A stretch of DNA of 32,630 nt, taken from NCBI GenBank assembly GCA_029567025.1, contig JAKQLT010000118.1, positions 1-32,630 on the forward strand, read 5' to 3'. Under the pieces are notes generated by a model. The model worked only from the letters and a program-made list of their open reading frames with translations, did no database searches and was not told the DNA's origin. The position numbers and the translations under genes are program-made. This document shows, piece by piece, positions 8,192 to 16,222 of the stretch. Position 1 is the stretch's first letter, and each line of letters opens with the position of its first letter. This DNA is from Candidatus Omnitrophota bacterium. Its GTDB lineage: Bacteria; Omnitrophota; Gorgyraeia; Zapsychrales; Zapsychraceae.

Positions 8192-10507
8192 ATGAAACAA
8201 AAGATTTTTTATATTTTTATTCTTTTATGTGTTGGTATTTTAATTTATTCCAACAGCTTGCATGGAGAATTTCAATTTGATGATGCCGGCTACATCCTTG
8301 AGGATCCCCACATTCGGCAATTTTCAACTCTTTGGTGGGAGGCAGGCTCTTGGAATATCCGTTTTATTTGTTTATTATCTTTTGCCCTTAATTATTATTT
8401 CCATAAAATTGATGTTTTTGGTTATCATCTGGTCAATTTGATTATTCATTTGTTAAATGCTTTATTGATATTTCAATTTATTCGTCTTTTATTATCCACG
8501 CCAAAGTTCAAGAAAGAAAAATGGCTTTCTCATAAAGATGGATTTGCTTTTTTGGTCGCGTTTTTATTTTTAACGCACCCGTTACAAACGCAATCCGTCA
8601 CTTATATTTCTCAACGTTTTGCCTCTTTCGCTACATTTTTTTATGTGGCCTCGATTTGTTTTTATCTTAAAGGTCGCATGGGAGATCTTAAGAAAAATAA
8701 AAATTTATTTTATTATTGGGCTTCCGCACTCACAGGGCTTTTGGGAATTTTTACTAAAGAAATTGTGTTTACGCTGCCTTTTGTGATTTTTCTTTTAGAT
8801 GTTTTGTTTATTCAAGAAGAAGGGAAATCTTTTAAAAAGTCTGGAACGGTTTTTTTCATTATCATGTTGTCTTTCGCGATGATTATTCCTCTGATGTACA
8901 AAATTTTTGGTGACACCTTGTTTTGTTTAAGAAATCCTTCGGAATCTCACGCCGGGGATATTGTCACGCCGGTTAATTATCTTTTGACTCAATTTCGCGT
9001 TGTTCCGATTTATATCAGATTGTTATTTTTTCCTTTGGGCCTTAACTTGGATTATGATTTTCCAGTTTCTTCAAGCTTGATAGAGCCCATTACTACATTA
9101 GGCGGATTAATATTTTTGCTGTTTGTAATTTGGCTGGGCTTTGTTTTATTGAAAAAGAATCGTCTCATCGCGTTTGGTATTTTCTGGTTTTTTATTACAG
9201 CGTCGATAGAATCGAGTTTTATTCCTATTAGGCATGTCATTTTTGAACATCGCACTTATTTGCCGTCAATAGGATTTTTTATCGCAATTGTCTTTGCGCT
9301 TTCGTCTGTTGTGAGAGATTTTAAAAAAGTCGCTCTTATCTTAAGCGTGATCGCGTGTATTTTTTCTTTTTTGACGTATGAACGCAATAAAGTGTGGAAA
9401 ACAAATGTTTCCTTATGGGAAGATGTTAAAAAGAAATCTCCTCAAAAATCGCGCCCCTATATCAATTTATGCGGGGCTTATTATAAAAAAGGCCAGCCAG
9501 ATAAAGCTTTGGAACATTGTAACCAGGCGCTTGAGTTAAATCCTTATTCTTTTAAAGCACGCAATAATCGCGGACTTATTTATGCGGGGAAGAAGCAATT
9601 CGGTCTTGCGTTAGAAAATTTTAATGAGGCCTTAAAATTTCAGCCGGGGGCTAAAGATGTTTATAATAATCGTGGAAATCTTTATGTCAAACAAAAGCAA
9701 TATGATTTAGCGATTGAGGATTTTACCAAGGTTATAGCAGACAAATCTTTACAAGAGACAGGATTTAACAACCGCGGATTTGTTTATATTTTAATGGGGA
9801 AGTTAGACCTTGCGTTAGAAGATATCAATCGGGCGATCGAAATCAATCCTGTTTTAGCCGAGGCGTATCATAATCGCGCCCTTGTTTATACTAAAAAAGG
9901 GAAATATGATCTTGCTTTGAGAGATTTGGATAAGACGTTAAAATTCAAGCCGAATTATGCGAACGCTTATTTTTTAAAAGCGGAGATTTATACAACGTTA
10001 AAACAATATGAAAAAGCGATTGAGGCGTTTAATGTGTTAGAAAAAATAACCCCGCAAGATTTTAAAGTGTACGCGCAACGCGCCAATATTTATTTTGAAC
10101 AGGAAAATTCTTTTTTAGCATTAGAAGATCTCGCCCGCGCGATTAAAGTCGCCCCAGAAGAGCCAGATGTTTATTATAATCGTGGCAACATTTATTATGC
10201 TTTAAGGCAGTTGAAAGAGTCTAATGAGGATTATTCTCAAGTGATCGCATTGAATCCGCAACATTTTCAGGCCTTGAATAATCGCGGGAATATTTATCGG
10301 GATGAAAAAAAATATGATGAAGCGATTTCTGATTACACCAGGGCTTTAGAGATCAATTCGGAATTGGCAATTGTGTATTTTAATCGGGCAATGGCTTTTA
10401 AAGCTAAGGAAGATTATCAAAATGCGCTTAAAGATTTTTTAAAGGCGCAAGAATTGGGATATCCTGTGTCAGAGAAAATTCTTCAAGAAATTAGAAAAAA
10501 GATGTAA
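8192..10507 (+). CDS. Polytopic membrane protein, GT-C/TMTC-like, with ten C-terminal TPRs
   Basis: The N-terminal ~400 residues contain about ten membrane helices. They open with a signal-anchor-like helix, then YSNSLHGEFQFDDAGYI, whose paired Asp after the first helix is typical of GT-C glycosyltransferases and of TMTC-like O-mannosyltransferases. From about residue 421 (9452) to the end there are ten tandem 34-residue TPR units, recognisable by repeated NNRG-x-(I/V/L)-Y and later ALE-x(2)-N or AI-x(2)-(F/Y). TPR tails bind partner proteins. A role in transferring sugars from a lipid-linked donor to exported proteins is inferred, not shown. A plausible alternative is a non-enzymatic membrane scaffold. 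The ATG at 8192 has no clear ribosome-binding site. Confidence 0.75.
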   Translation: MKQKIFYIFILLCVGILIYSNSLHGEFQFDDAGYILEDPHIRQFSTLWWEAGSWNIRFICLLSFALNYYFHKIDVFGYHLVNLIIHLLNALLIFQFIRLLLSTPKFKKEKWLSHKDGFAFLVAFLFLTHPLQTQSVTYISQRFASFATFFYVASICFYLKGRMGDLKKNKNLFYYWASALTGLLGIFTKEIVFTLPFVIFLLDVLFIQEEGKSFKKSGTVFFIIMLSFAMIIPLMYKIFGDTLFCLRNPSESHAGDIVTPVNYLLTQFRVVPIYIRLLFFPLGLNLDYDFPVSSSLIEPITTLGGLIFLLFVIWLGFVLLKKNRLIAFGIFWFFITASIESSFIPIRHVIFEHRTYLPSIGFFIAIVFALSSVVRDFKKVALILSVIACIFSFLTYERNKVWKTNVSLWEDVKKKSPQKSRPYINLCGAYYKKGQPDKALEHCNQALELNPYSFKARNNRGLIYAGKKQFGLALENFNEALKFQPGAKDVYNNRGNLYVKQKQYDLAIEDFTKVIADKSLQETGFNNRGFVYILMGKLDLALEDINRAIEINPVLAEAYHNRALVYTKKGKYDLALRDLDKTLKFKPNYANAYFLKAEIYTTLKQYEKAIEAFNVLEKITPQDFKVYAQRANIYFEQENSFLALEDLARAIKVAPEEPDVYYNRGNIYYALRQLKESNEDYSQVIALNPQHFQALNNRGNIYRDEKKYDEAISDYTRALEINSELAIVYFNRAMAFKAKEDYQNALKDFLKAQELGYPVSEKILQEIRKKM

Positions 10508-10544
10508 TTTTGAAACTGTATTATTTAAAAAGAAGGTGGTGGTT

Positions 10545-11252
10545 ATGAATAATGAAATTACACAGATGAGGCCTGGAATTTCTTTAGGGCAAGTTTTTAA
10601 AAAGTCTTTGAATGTTTATTATAAATATTTTATTGATTTTATTTCTTTGAGTTTAATTTATGCGATTTCGGTAGCGCTTATTCGCATGATATTGAAAAAA
10701 ACTTGGGGGGATCAGACATTTGTGATTTTTATCACAGTCATGCTTAATACGGTTATTCTGTGCCGTATTAGCGTCGCGCTCATTTATATGGCATCTAAAA
10801 AATTGTTTAATCAGGATTTAGTGGACTCTTCACAAGCTTTTGAAAAGACGCAAGGATTTTATATGAATTATCTTATGGTTTATTCTGTCGTTTTTTTATT
10901 GATGGGGATAGGATTTCTTTTGTTTATTATTCCGGGTTTTTATATTGGAACGATTTTTCTTTTTGCGGACGCGTTGGTTGTTTTGGAAAGGAAAAATTTT
11001 CAAGAGGCTTTTACCCGTAGCCGCCAACTTGTGCAAAATTATTTTGGCATAGTCTTTTTATTCTTGATGGTTATCATTACGATTTCTTTATCTCCGATAT
11101 TTTTACTCAAATTATTAGGCCCTGCGCACCTGAATATTATAAAGAATTTTAGCGATCTTTTTTCCGCGTTATTTATTCCTTTTTATATGATTGCCCAAGT
11201 TCAGCTTTATTATAAGATTAAAGAACATATGGCCGCAAAAGAGATTTTATAA
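10545..11252 (+). CDS. Integral membrane protein of unknown function
   Basis: This protein has about 235 residues. The frame extends to GTG 10536, but ATG 10545 sits 7 bases after a good AGAAGG Shine-Dalgarno and is preferred. About five or six membrane helices are visible, with a conserved-looking LLFIIPGFYIGTIFLFADALVV stretch followed by FQEAFTRSRQLV. That pattern resembles the loosely defined glycerophosphodiesterase membrane-domain/DUF975-like proteins, which have no settled function. No catalytic motif can be seen. It follows the TPR membrane protein by 37 bases and may share its transcript. Confidence 0.7.
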   Translation: MNNEITQMRPGISLGQVFKKSLNVYYKYFIDFISLSLIYAISVALIRMILKKTWGDQTFVIFITVMLNTVILCRISVALIYMASKKLFNQDLVDSSQAFEKTQGFYMNYLMVYSVVFLLMGIGFLLFIIPGFYIGTIFLFADALVVLERKNFQEAFTRSRQLVQNYFGIVFLFLMVIITISLSPIFLLKLLGPAHLNIIKNFSDLFSALFIPFYMIAQVQLYYKIKEHMAAKEIL

Positions 11253-11327
11253 AAATTTTTAATCAATGTGCTATTTTTTGCTTTTTGCCATATTGTCAGA
11301 TATACTTGCGTTGGAAGGGGAAATGAT

Positions 11328-11723
11328 ATGGATATTATAAAGAAGCTATTAATCATAACTTTTTTTGTTTATGGCGTTTTGTTTGCGGTTCATATGAGTC
11401 ATGCGCAACAAAACTCGACTAAAGAGACTGTTGTGGCTTTTGAGAAAAATATTATAAAGACCGTTTCTGCTATTGAACAAAGAACAGAAATTGCAAAAAA
11501 ATGCTGGCAGGATGTTTGGACTGATTTTCAAAAAGCGAAAAAGAATATGGCTTATATTATAAGAGAAGGCAGAAAAAATGTTTTTTATTTCAAAGCAAAG
11601 ATACAAAGCGTTAAAGAAGCCCTTGTTAAAAAGAAAGAGTTTTTTCAGGATTTTTTTAAAGATTTCCAGTTGAGTCAAAAACACGCAGATCATTTCTTAA
11701 AAGAAACCTTTCAGCGGATGTAA
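11328..11723 (+). CDS. Small exported helical protein, unrecognised
   Basis: The frame is open from GTG 11268, but ATG 11328 is preferred. It has GGAAGGGG 7 bases upstream and gives a proper signal peptide: MDIIKKLL, a hydrophobic core, then SHA before QQ as a likely cleavage site. The mature part is about 100 residues, rich in Lys, Phe and Glu, and looks fully alpha-helical. I see no enzyme motif, cysteine pair or lipobox. A periplasmic or envelope role is inferred from the signal peptide only. A long frame on the opposite strand (11349-11693) appears to be a composition artefact. Confidence 0.6.
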   Translation: MDIIKKLLIITFFVYGVLFAVHMSHAQQNSTKETVVAFEKNIIKTVSAIEQRTEIAKKCWQDVWTDFQKAKKNMAYIIREGRKNVFYFKAKIQSVKEALVKKKEFFQDFFKDFQLSQKHADHFLKETFQRM

Positions 11724-11758
11724 GGCCGATTTTCTTTCATAAATCCTTTCCTTTTTTC

Positions 11759-11787
11759 TTGTTGTCTTTCCTACTTCGATATAGAAT
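11759..11787 (+). promoter_or_regulatory. Candidate sigma-70-like promoter for xseA-xseB
   Basis: TTGTTG (11759-11764) and TAGAAT (11782-11787) are separated by 17 bases, about 45 bases before the xseA ATG. It lies in a 107-base gap after the small exported protein gene, which holds no other feature I can support. Weak evidence, since the region is AT-rich. Confidence 0.35.
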
Positions 11788-11830
11788 GCTTTCTGTCAAT
11801 TCGTGAGTTCGACCATTTATAATAAAAAAT

Positions 11831-13156
11831 ATGGATAAGAAATTCTTTTCTGTTTCAGAGTTAAATATTCTTATTAAAGAAGTTCTCAATATGGGATTTC
11901 CCCAGGCGCTTTGGGTCTGCGGGGAAATTCAGCAATTCAATCGCAGTAAAAATAAGAAACACATTTTTTTTCAATTGGTTGAGAAAGATAAACAAACACA
12001 TGATGTCAAGGCCTGTATTGATCTTGTCATTTGGGAAACGCGTAAACAGTATATTGAGAGCGTCCTTAAGAAAGCAGAAAACGCGTTTGAATTAAAAGAT
12101 GATATTGAAGTGAAATTCGCATGCCGAGTGGATTTTTATCCTCCGCATGGAAAAGTTCGCTTGATCGTTGAAGATATCGATCCTGTGTATACATTAGGAA
12201 AGATCGCTCAAGAAAAACAACGATTAATCGCTTTATTAAAAGAAAAAGGAATCTTAGATAAAAATAAAACATGCCTGTTGCCTCTTGTGCCTCTTTCTAT
12301 CGGACTGATTACTTCTGATGATTCTGCGGCTTATAATGATTTTTGTTCTGAATTAAGAAAAAGCGGGTTTCATTTCTCGGTGATTTTACGTAATACTATT
12401 ATGCAAGGGAAGAACGCCGAGAATGATGTCTGCCGAAGTTTAGATATTTTAAGTCAACGAAAGGATATTGATGTGATTATTATTACGCGGGGAGGAGGAT
12501 CGATTACGGATTTGAGTTGTTTTGATAGTCAGAAAATAGCCGAGAAAATAGCGTCTGTTTCAGTACCAGTTCTCACCGGTATCGGCCATGAAATTGATAC
12601 AACGATTACAGATTTGGCCGCGCATACATTTCAAAAAACCCCAACCGCCGTGGCGCAATTTATCGTAGTTCAAATAACAGAATTCTTGCGGCAGATGGAT
12701 GAACATAGCCAGCATATTATTGATTTATCTCAAGAGAAAATTCGTCAAGAAAAACAATTATTAAAGAAAATAGCGAATGACCTTGAATCTCAAACTCGGG
12801 GATTATTAAAACAACAGCATACAAAAATTATTCAATTCTTAGAATTTATGAAACATCGGCCTAAGGTATTCCTTAAAAATGCGCAAAAAGAATTAGAGGA
12901 GAAAAAAAAGATTTTTAAGAAAGCTATTGTTGTGGGATTGCAGGGTTATAATAAGCGATTAGAACATTTTGAGAAATTAATAAAGGCCTTTCATCCGCAA
13001 AATACGTTAAGGCGCGGATTTTCTATTACAAGAGGCCAGGATAGAAAAATATTAAAAAGCGTTAAAAATCTTAAGAGGGATGAATCGCTTATAACAGAAA
13101 TTTCGGATGGGTTCATCACAAGCCGAATTTCTGAAATTAAAAAAGGGAGGGCATAA
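11831..13156 (+). CDS. xseA: Exodeoxyribonuclease VII large subunit
   Basis: At 441 residues the length is normal for XseA. The N-terminal OB fold contains FSVSELNILIKEVL and LWVCGEIQQFNRS. The nuclease core has VPLSIGLITSDDSAAYNDF, IIITRGGGSITDL, the following FD, and VLTGIGHEIDTTITDLAAH, the standard signature with the conserved GHE/DTTI-x-D block. A long coiled-coil region then runs to about residue 390, and a short C-terminal segment containing RRGFSITR ends the protein. ExoVII degrades single-stranded DNA from either end in mismatch and damage repair. The gene overlaps xseB by one base (TAATG), so the subunits are translationally coupled. Confidence 0.95.
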   Translation: MDKKFFSVSELNILIKEVLNMGFPQALWVCGEIQQFNRSKNKKHIFFQLVEKDKQTHDVKACIDLVIWETRKQYIESVLKKAENAFELKDDIEVKFACRVDFYPPHGKVRLIVEDIDPVYTLGKIAQEKQRLIALLKEKGILDKNKTCLLPLVPLSIGLITSDDSAAYNDFCSELRKSGFHFSVILRNTIMQGKNAENDVCRSLDILSQRKDIDVIIITRGGGSITDLSCFDSQKIAEKIASVSVPVLTGIGHEIDTTITDLAAHTFQKTPTAVAQFIVVQITEFLRQMDEHSQHIIDLSQEKIRQEKQLLKKIANDLESQTRGLLKQQHTKIIQFLEFMKHRPKVFLKNAQKELEEKKKIFKKAIVVGLQGYNKRLEHFEKLIKAFHPQNTLRRGFSITRGQDRKILKSVKNLKRDESLITEISDGFITSRISEIKKGRA

Positions 13157-13362
13157 TGGCGGAATTCAAATATACTAAAGCGATGAAAAGATTAGAAGAA
13201 ATTGTTGAGAAAATTGAATCAGAAGAAATTGATGTGGATGAATTATCTACACACGTGAAAGAGGCGGTAGCGCTTATTAAGACATGCAAAGACCGTATTG
13301 AAAAAGCAGAAATTGATATTAAGAAAGTCGTTGATGATTTAGATACAGAAACAGCGGGGTAG
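13156..13362 (+). CDS. xseB: Exodeoxyribonuclease VII small subunit
   Basis: This 68-residue acidic, helical protein has the XseB pattern: FKYTKAMKRLEEIVEKIE, then a short turn, then LSTHVKEAVALIKTCKDRIEKAE. Several copies bind the coiled-coil arm of XseA in exonuclease VII. The length is normal. The ATG shares its A with the xseA stop, and a purine-rich GGGAGG near the xseA 3' end serves as its ribosome-binding site. Confidence 0.93.
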   Translation: MAEFKYTKAMKRLEEIVEKIESEEIDVDELSTHVKEAVALIKTCKDRIEKAEIDIKKVVDDLDTETAG

Positions 13363-13370
13363 AATTTCTT

Positions 13371-14279
13371 ATGTTAGCTATTTCGACTTCATGGAATTAT
13401 CAACCGCAGAGCGATTTAAAGGCGTGGTTATCTTCTGTCAAAGATTTGGGATTTGATGGCTTAGAGATTAATTATTCTTTTTCGCGAGAGCATTTAAAGG
13501 AATTGCCAGCGCTTTTAAAACAATTTAAATTAAAAGTCGTGAGTATTCATAATTTCTGCCCGCTTCCTGATGATGCGCCGTCGCCTCGACACGCGTCGAA
13601 TTATTATAGAATTTCTGCTTTAGATGAAGAAGAGCGTCAAAAAGCAGTTTTATGGACGAAAAAAACTATTGATACGGCTCAACAATTTGATGCACAAGTG
13701 GTTGTTATTCATGCCGGAACGGTTGAACTCGACGAAGACGAAAGGTTTCCAAAATTCTTTCAATTATATAGAGAAGGAAAAAAGGATTCTAAAGAGTTTA
13801 AAGAAGAGCGCGAACGCATTTTGCATCAAAGAAAATTATATATTTCAGGGCATTTGGAGGCTTTAAATCGAAGCTTTGAAGAAATAATGCATTATGCTGA
13901 AAAAAATAAGATAAAAATCGGTTTAGAATCGCGTTATTATCCGACAGAGATCCCGAATTTTGAGGAAGTAGATTATTTTTTAAACCAGTTTTATAAACAA
14001 GGTATGTTTTATTGGCATGATGTGGGCCATGCGGAAATCAATGAGAGGTTAGGTATTTATTCGCATAAGAAAATTTTAGAAAAATATCAAGATAAAATGA
14101 TCGGCGTTCATTTGCATGGTATGGATGGACGCTATGACCATAAAGCGCCTTTTATGGGTGATTTTGATTTAGGAAAATATCTTCAATATTTTAAGGCGCC
14201 TGTTATAAAAGTGGTTGAAACCCATCAATCATTGCCAGAAGAAATGAAAGAAGCCGTGTGTAAACTTATTTGTTATTAA
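13371..14279 (+). CDS. TIM-barrel sugar phosphate isomerase/epimerase-like protein
   Basis: This 302-residue protein is of the xylose isomerase-like TIM-barrel family, which also includes AP endonuclease IV. Visible strand-end motifs are GFDGLEINY, VVVIHAGTVE, IGLESRYYP, YWHDVGHAEI, GVHLHGMDG and VIKVVETHQS; their His, Glu and Asp residues fit a divalent-metal site. Many such genes encode sugar isomerases or epimerases, but the substrate cannot be told. It starts 8 bases after xseB, so it may be in the exonuclease VII transcript; a DNA-repair role through Nfo-like activity is a less likely alternative. The ATG follows GGGGTAG, which also holds the xseB stop. Confidence 0.75.
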   Translation: MLAISTSWNYQPQSDLKAWLSSVKDLGFDGLEINYSFSREHLKELPALLKQFKLKVVSIHNFCPLPDDAPSPRHASNYYRISALDEEERQKAVLWTKKTIDTAQQFDAQVVVIHAGTVELDEDERFPKFFQLYREGKKDSKEFKEERERILHQRKLYISGHLEALNRSFEEIMHYAEKNKIKIGLESRYYPTEIPNFEEVDYFLNQFYKQGMFYWHDVGHAEINERLGIYSHKKILEKYQDKMIGVHLHGMDGRYDHKAPFMGDFDLGKYLQYFKAPVIKVVETHQSLPEEMKEAVCKLICY

Positions 14280-14510
14280 AGGGCATTTCAAAAAGAAATT
14301 TTTGTTTGCATCGATGTTTAAAGGTGTTATAGTTTATTCTCAAAATTGTTTTAGGCTCTTTATCAAAAAAATATTTTTTATAATTTGCACCCACCTTTAA
14401 CGAAAGACTTGTTAAGGGTCACGCAACTTATCTAGAAAAGATTTAATGGAAGTTTGCGCCCATCTCTGTGAGATGGCTTAATTTCTCTGAAAAGGATTTA
14501 GTGGTCATTT
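14280..14510. other. Gene-free region upstream of tRNA-Arg with hairpins and a degenerate repeat
   Basis: No protein gene is supported here. It contains a candidate promoter (14306-14333) and an imperfect hairpin at 14393-14417, CCTTTAAC against GTTAAGGG. A 7-bp hairpin at 14460-14476 has arms CCATCTC and GAGATGG. A 38-base direct repeat (14426-14463 and 14481-14518, offset 55) has its second copy ending in the first bases of the tRNA. The stretch could be a transcribed leader, a small RNA, or the remains of a duplicated tRNA 5' region. Confidence 0.5.
14306..14333 (+). promoter_or_regulatory. Candidate promoter for the tRNA-Arg region
   Basis: TTGCAT (14306-14311) and TATAGT (14328-14333) are spaced by 16 bases. 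It would start a transcript near 14340 that includes the hairpin region and the tRNA. Moderate match only. Confidence 0.35.
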
Positions 14511-14518
14511 GCGCCCAT
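14426..14518 (+). repeat. Degenerate direct repeat ending at the tRNA-Arg 5' end
   Basis: Copies at 14426-14463 and 14481-14518 match at about 29 of 38 positions by hand alignment, with the last 11 bases (TTTGCGCCCAT) identical. In the second copy GCGCCCAT is the start of the tRNA. A third, weaker echo (AATTTGCACCCAC) ends at 14394. Confidence 0.5.
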
Positions 14519-14584
14519 AGCTCAATTGGATAGAGCATCAGTCTTCGGAACTGAGTGTTGGGGGTTCGATTCCCTCTGGGCGCG
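14511..14584 (+). tRNA. tRNA-Arg (anticodon UCG)
   Basis: All four stems fold. The acceptor is GCGCCCA with TGGGCGC, the D stem GCTC with GAGC, the anticodon stem TCAGT with ACTGA, and the T stem GGGGG with CCCTC around TTCGATT. The anticodon loop CTTCGGA places TCG at 14545-14547, reading CGA and related Arg codons. The discriminator is G and the 3' CCA is not encoded. A run of six T follows at once (14585-14590) and could help end transcription. Confidence 0.95.
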
Positions 14585-14665
14585 TTTTTTCTTTCGATGG
14601 ACACGTTTCAGGGTATAAAATAATTATTCAGCGCTTTTTCGATAATAAAATTTAAAATTTATATC

Positions 14666-15766
14666 ATGCCGACAGATCAGAAACTTCAAAAAACACCGCT
14701 TTATCAAAAACACCTTTCCTTAAAAGCCAAAATGGTTGAATTTGGCGGATGGGAAATGCCTGTGCAATATGAAGGCATTTTAGCGGAATATCAACAGACA
14801 AGAACAAGGGCTTCGATTTTTGATACCTCGCATATGGGCGAATTTGTTTTACAAGGAGATTGTCTTAAAAACGGGCTTAATCGTTTGGTGACGATGGGGA
14901 TTGTAGATATGCCGTTAAAGACGTGTCGATATGGATTTCTTTTGAATGAGCAAGGCGGCGTTATTGATGATTTAATTGTTTTTAGAGAAGAAAAAGAAAA
15001 ATGGTTTATGGTTGTGAATGCCTCGACCATTGACAAAGATTTTCAGCATATGAAAAAACATTTAACGCCTCAAGCGGATTTTATCAATCTTTCCTCTTCA
15101 ATAGGAAAGATTGATTTGCAAGGCCCCTTAGCGCGTGAAATTTTAAGTTCTTTGGTTGCAGATATAAAAAAATTAGATTATTATACATTTGACTTTTTTC
15201 ATTTATTGGGGCATAACGTCCTTATTAGTCGTACCGGTTATACAGGTGAGTTAGGATATGAAATATATTATCCTGCGCAAGAAATAGGAAATGTTTGGGA
15301 TGTCCTTTTGAAAAAAAATGAAGTGAAGCCGGCAGGATTAGGCGCTCGGGATGTCCTTCGATTAGAAGTTGGTTATAGTTTGTACGGTCACGAGCTTTCT
15401 GACGTAATTACGCCTTTAGACGCAGGATTAGATCGATTTATTGATTTTAATAAAGATTTTATCGGCCGGGATGTTCTTTTAAAACAAAAAGAAGAAGGAT
15501 TAATAAAAAAGAGTATTGGGTTTGTTTCTGATAGCCGACGGGCTCCACGGGCAGGACAAATCCTCTTTGATGCGTCAGGGCAGAAAATAGGTTCTGTTAC
15601 GAGTGGGAGTTTCAGCCCTCATTTAGAAAAAGGGATTGGATTAGGGCTTGTGTTATCCGTTATGAAAGAAAAAGGAGCTCCTGTTTTCTTCGGAACTGAA
15701 AATAGTAAAGAATCAGCAAAGATATCAGGAAAAATATTTTACAAAAACGGGACATTAAAAAATTAG
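14666..15766 (+). CDS. gcvT: Glycine cleavage system T protein (aminomethyltransferase)
   Basis: This 366-residue protein has the GcvT signature: GGWEMPVQYEGI near the N-terminus, IFDTSHMGEF, GGVIDDLIVF with the catalytic Asp, ISRTGYTGELGYEIYYP, and GLGARDVLRLEVGYSLYGHEL. It transfers the methylene group from aminomethyl-lipoyl GcvH to tetrahydrofolate, releasing ammonia. It is first in a gcvT-gcvH-gcvPA-gcvPB-ligase run. The ATG lacks a clear Shine-Dalgarno. The 81 bases between the tRNA and the start hold only weak promoter-like boxes (TTCGAT and TATAAA, spacing 15, ending 14619) and no recognisable glycine riboswitch. Confidence 0.95.
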   Translation: MPTDQKLQKTPLYQKHLSLKAKMVEFGGWEMPVQYEGILAEYQQTRTRASIFDTSHMGEFVLQGDCLKNGLNRLVTMGIVDMPLKTCRYGFLLNEQGGVIDDLIVFREEKEKWFMVVNASTIDKDFQHMKKHLTPQADFINLSSSIGKIDLQGPLAREILSSLVADIKKLDYYTFDFFHLLGHNVLISRTGYTGELGYEIYYPAQEIGNVWDVLLKKNEVKPAGLGARDVLRLEVGYSLYGHELSDVITPLDAGLDRFIDFNKDFIGRDVLLKQKEEGLIKKSIGFVSDSRRAPRAGQILFDASGQKIGSVTSGSFSPHLEKGIGLGLVLSVMKEKGAPVFFGTENSKESAKISGKIFYKNGTLKN

Positions 15767-15778
15767 AGGAGAAAGGTG

Positions 15779-16165
15779 ATGGATATTCAAAATGATTTTT
15801 TCTATACGAAAGAACATGAATGGGTAAGCATTGAAGATAATATAGCTACAGTTGGTATTTCTGATTATGCGCAAGAGGCCTTAGGAGATATTACTTTTGT
15901 TGAACTTCCGCATGTTGAGGATGAAATAGAACAATTCGGACAGATTGCGTCTGTTGAATCTGTCAAAGCCGCGAGTGATATTTTTTCTCCTATTTCTGGA
16001 AAAATTATTGAAGTCAATACAGACCTGGAATCACAGCCGGGCCTGATTAATAAATCTCCCTATCATAAAGGATGGATAGCAAAAATTGAAGTCTCGGACT
16101 CGGAAGAACTTTCTAATTTGATGAACGCCGAGGAGTATGAAAATTTCTTAGAATCTGAAGGATAA
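15779..16165 (+). CDS. gcvH: Glycine cleavage system H protein (lipoyl carrier)
   Basis: This 128-residue protein has a standard H-protein fold pattern: FFYTKEHEWVSIEDNIATVGISDYAQEALGD and later VESVKAASDIFSPISGKI, in which Lys63 is the lipoylation site. The tail contains LESQPGLINKSPY and GWIAKI, as usual. It shuttles the aminomethyl group between P and T proteins and carries electrons to the L protein. ATG 15779 is preferred over the in-frame GTG 15776 because AGGAG lies 7 bases upstream. The gap after gcvT is only 12 bases. Confidence 0.95.
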   Translation: MDIQNDFFYTKEHEWVSIEDNIATVGISDYAQEALGDITFVELPHVEDEIEQFGQIASVESVKAASDIFSPISGKIIEVNTDLESQPGLINKSPYHKGWIAKIEVSDSEELSNLMNAEEYENFLESEG

Positions 16166-16222
16166 TTATTTTCTTTCCTTTGTTCTCTACATGAGAAGTA
16201 AAAGAGCGGAGTTATTGTTACC

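Noticed and set aside
11349..11693. 114-residue reading frame on the minus strand
   Set aside because: It lies opposite a gene with a good ribosome-binding site and signal peptide; its own product is Phe/Ile/Leu-rich without motifs, as expected for a shadow frame in AT-rich DNA.
14289..14304. Terminator after the TIM-barrel gene
   Set aside because: CAAAAA and TTTTTG can pair across GAAA, but the stem is almost all A-T and too weak to count.
14511..14584. Integration site at the tRNA-Arg gene
   Set aside because: The nearby repeat matches the tRNA 5' end rather than the usual 3' end, and there is no integrase or phage gene in the window.
14585..14665. Glycine riboswitch before gcvT
   Set aside because: The gap is only 81 bases and shows none of the conserved aptamer segments or a tandem arrangement.
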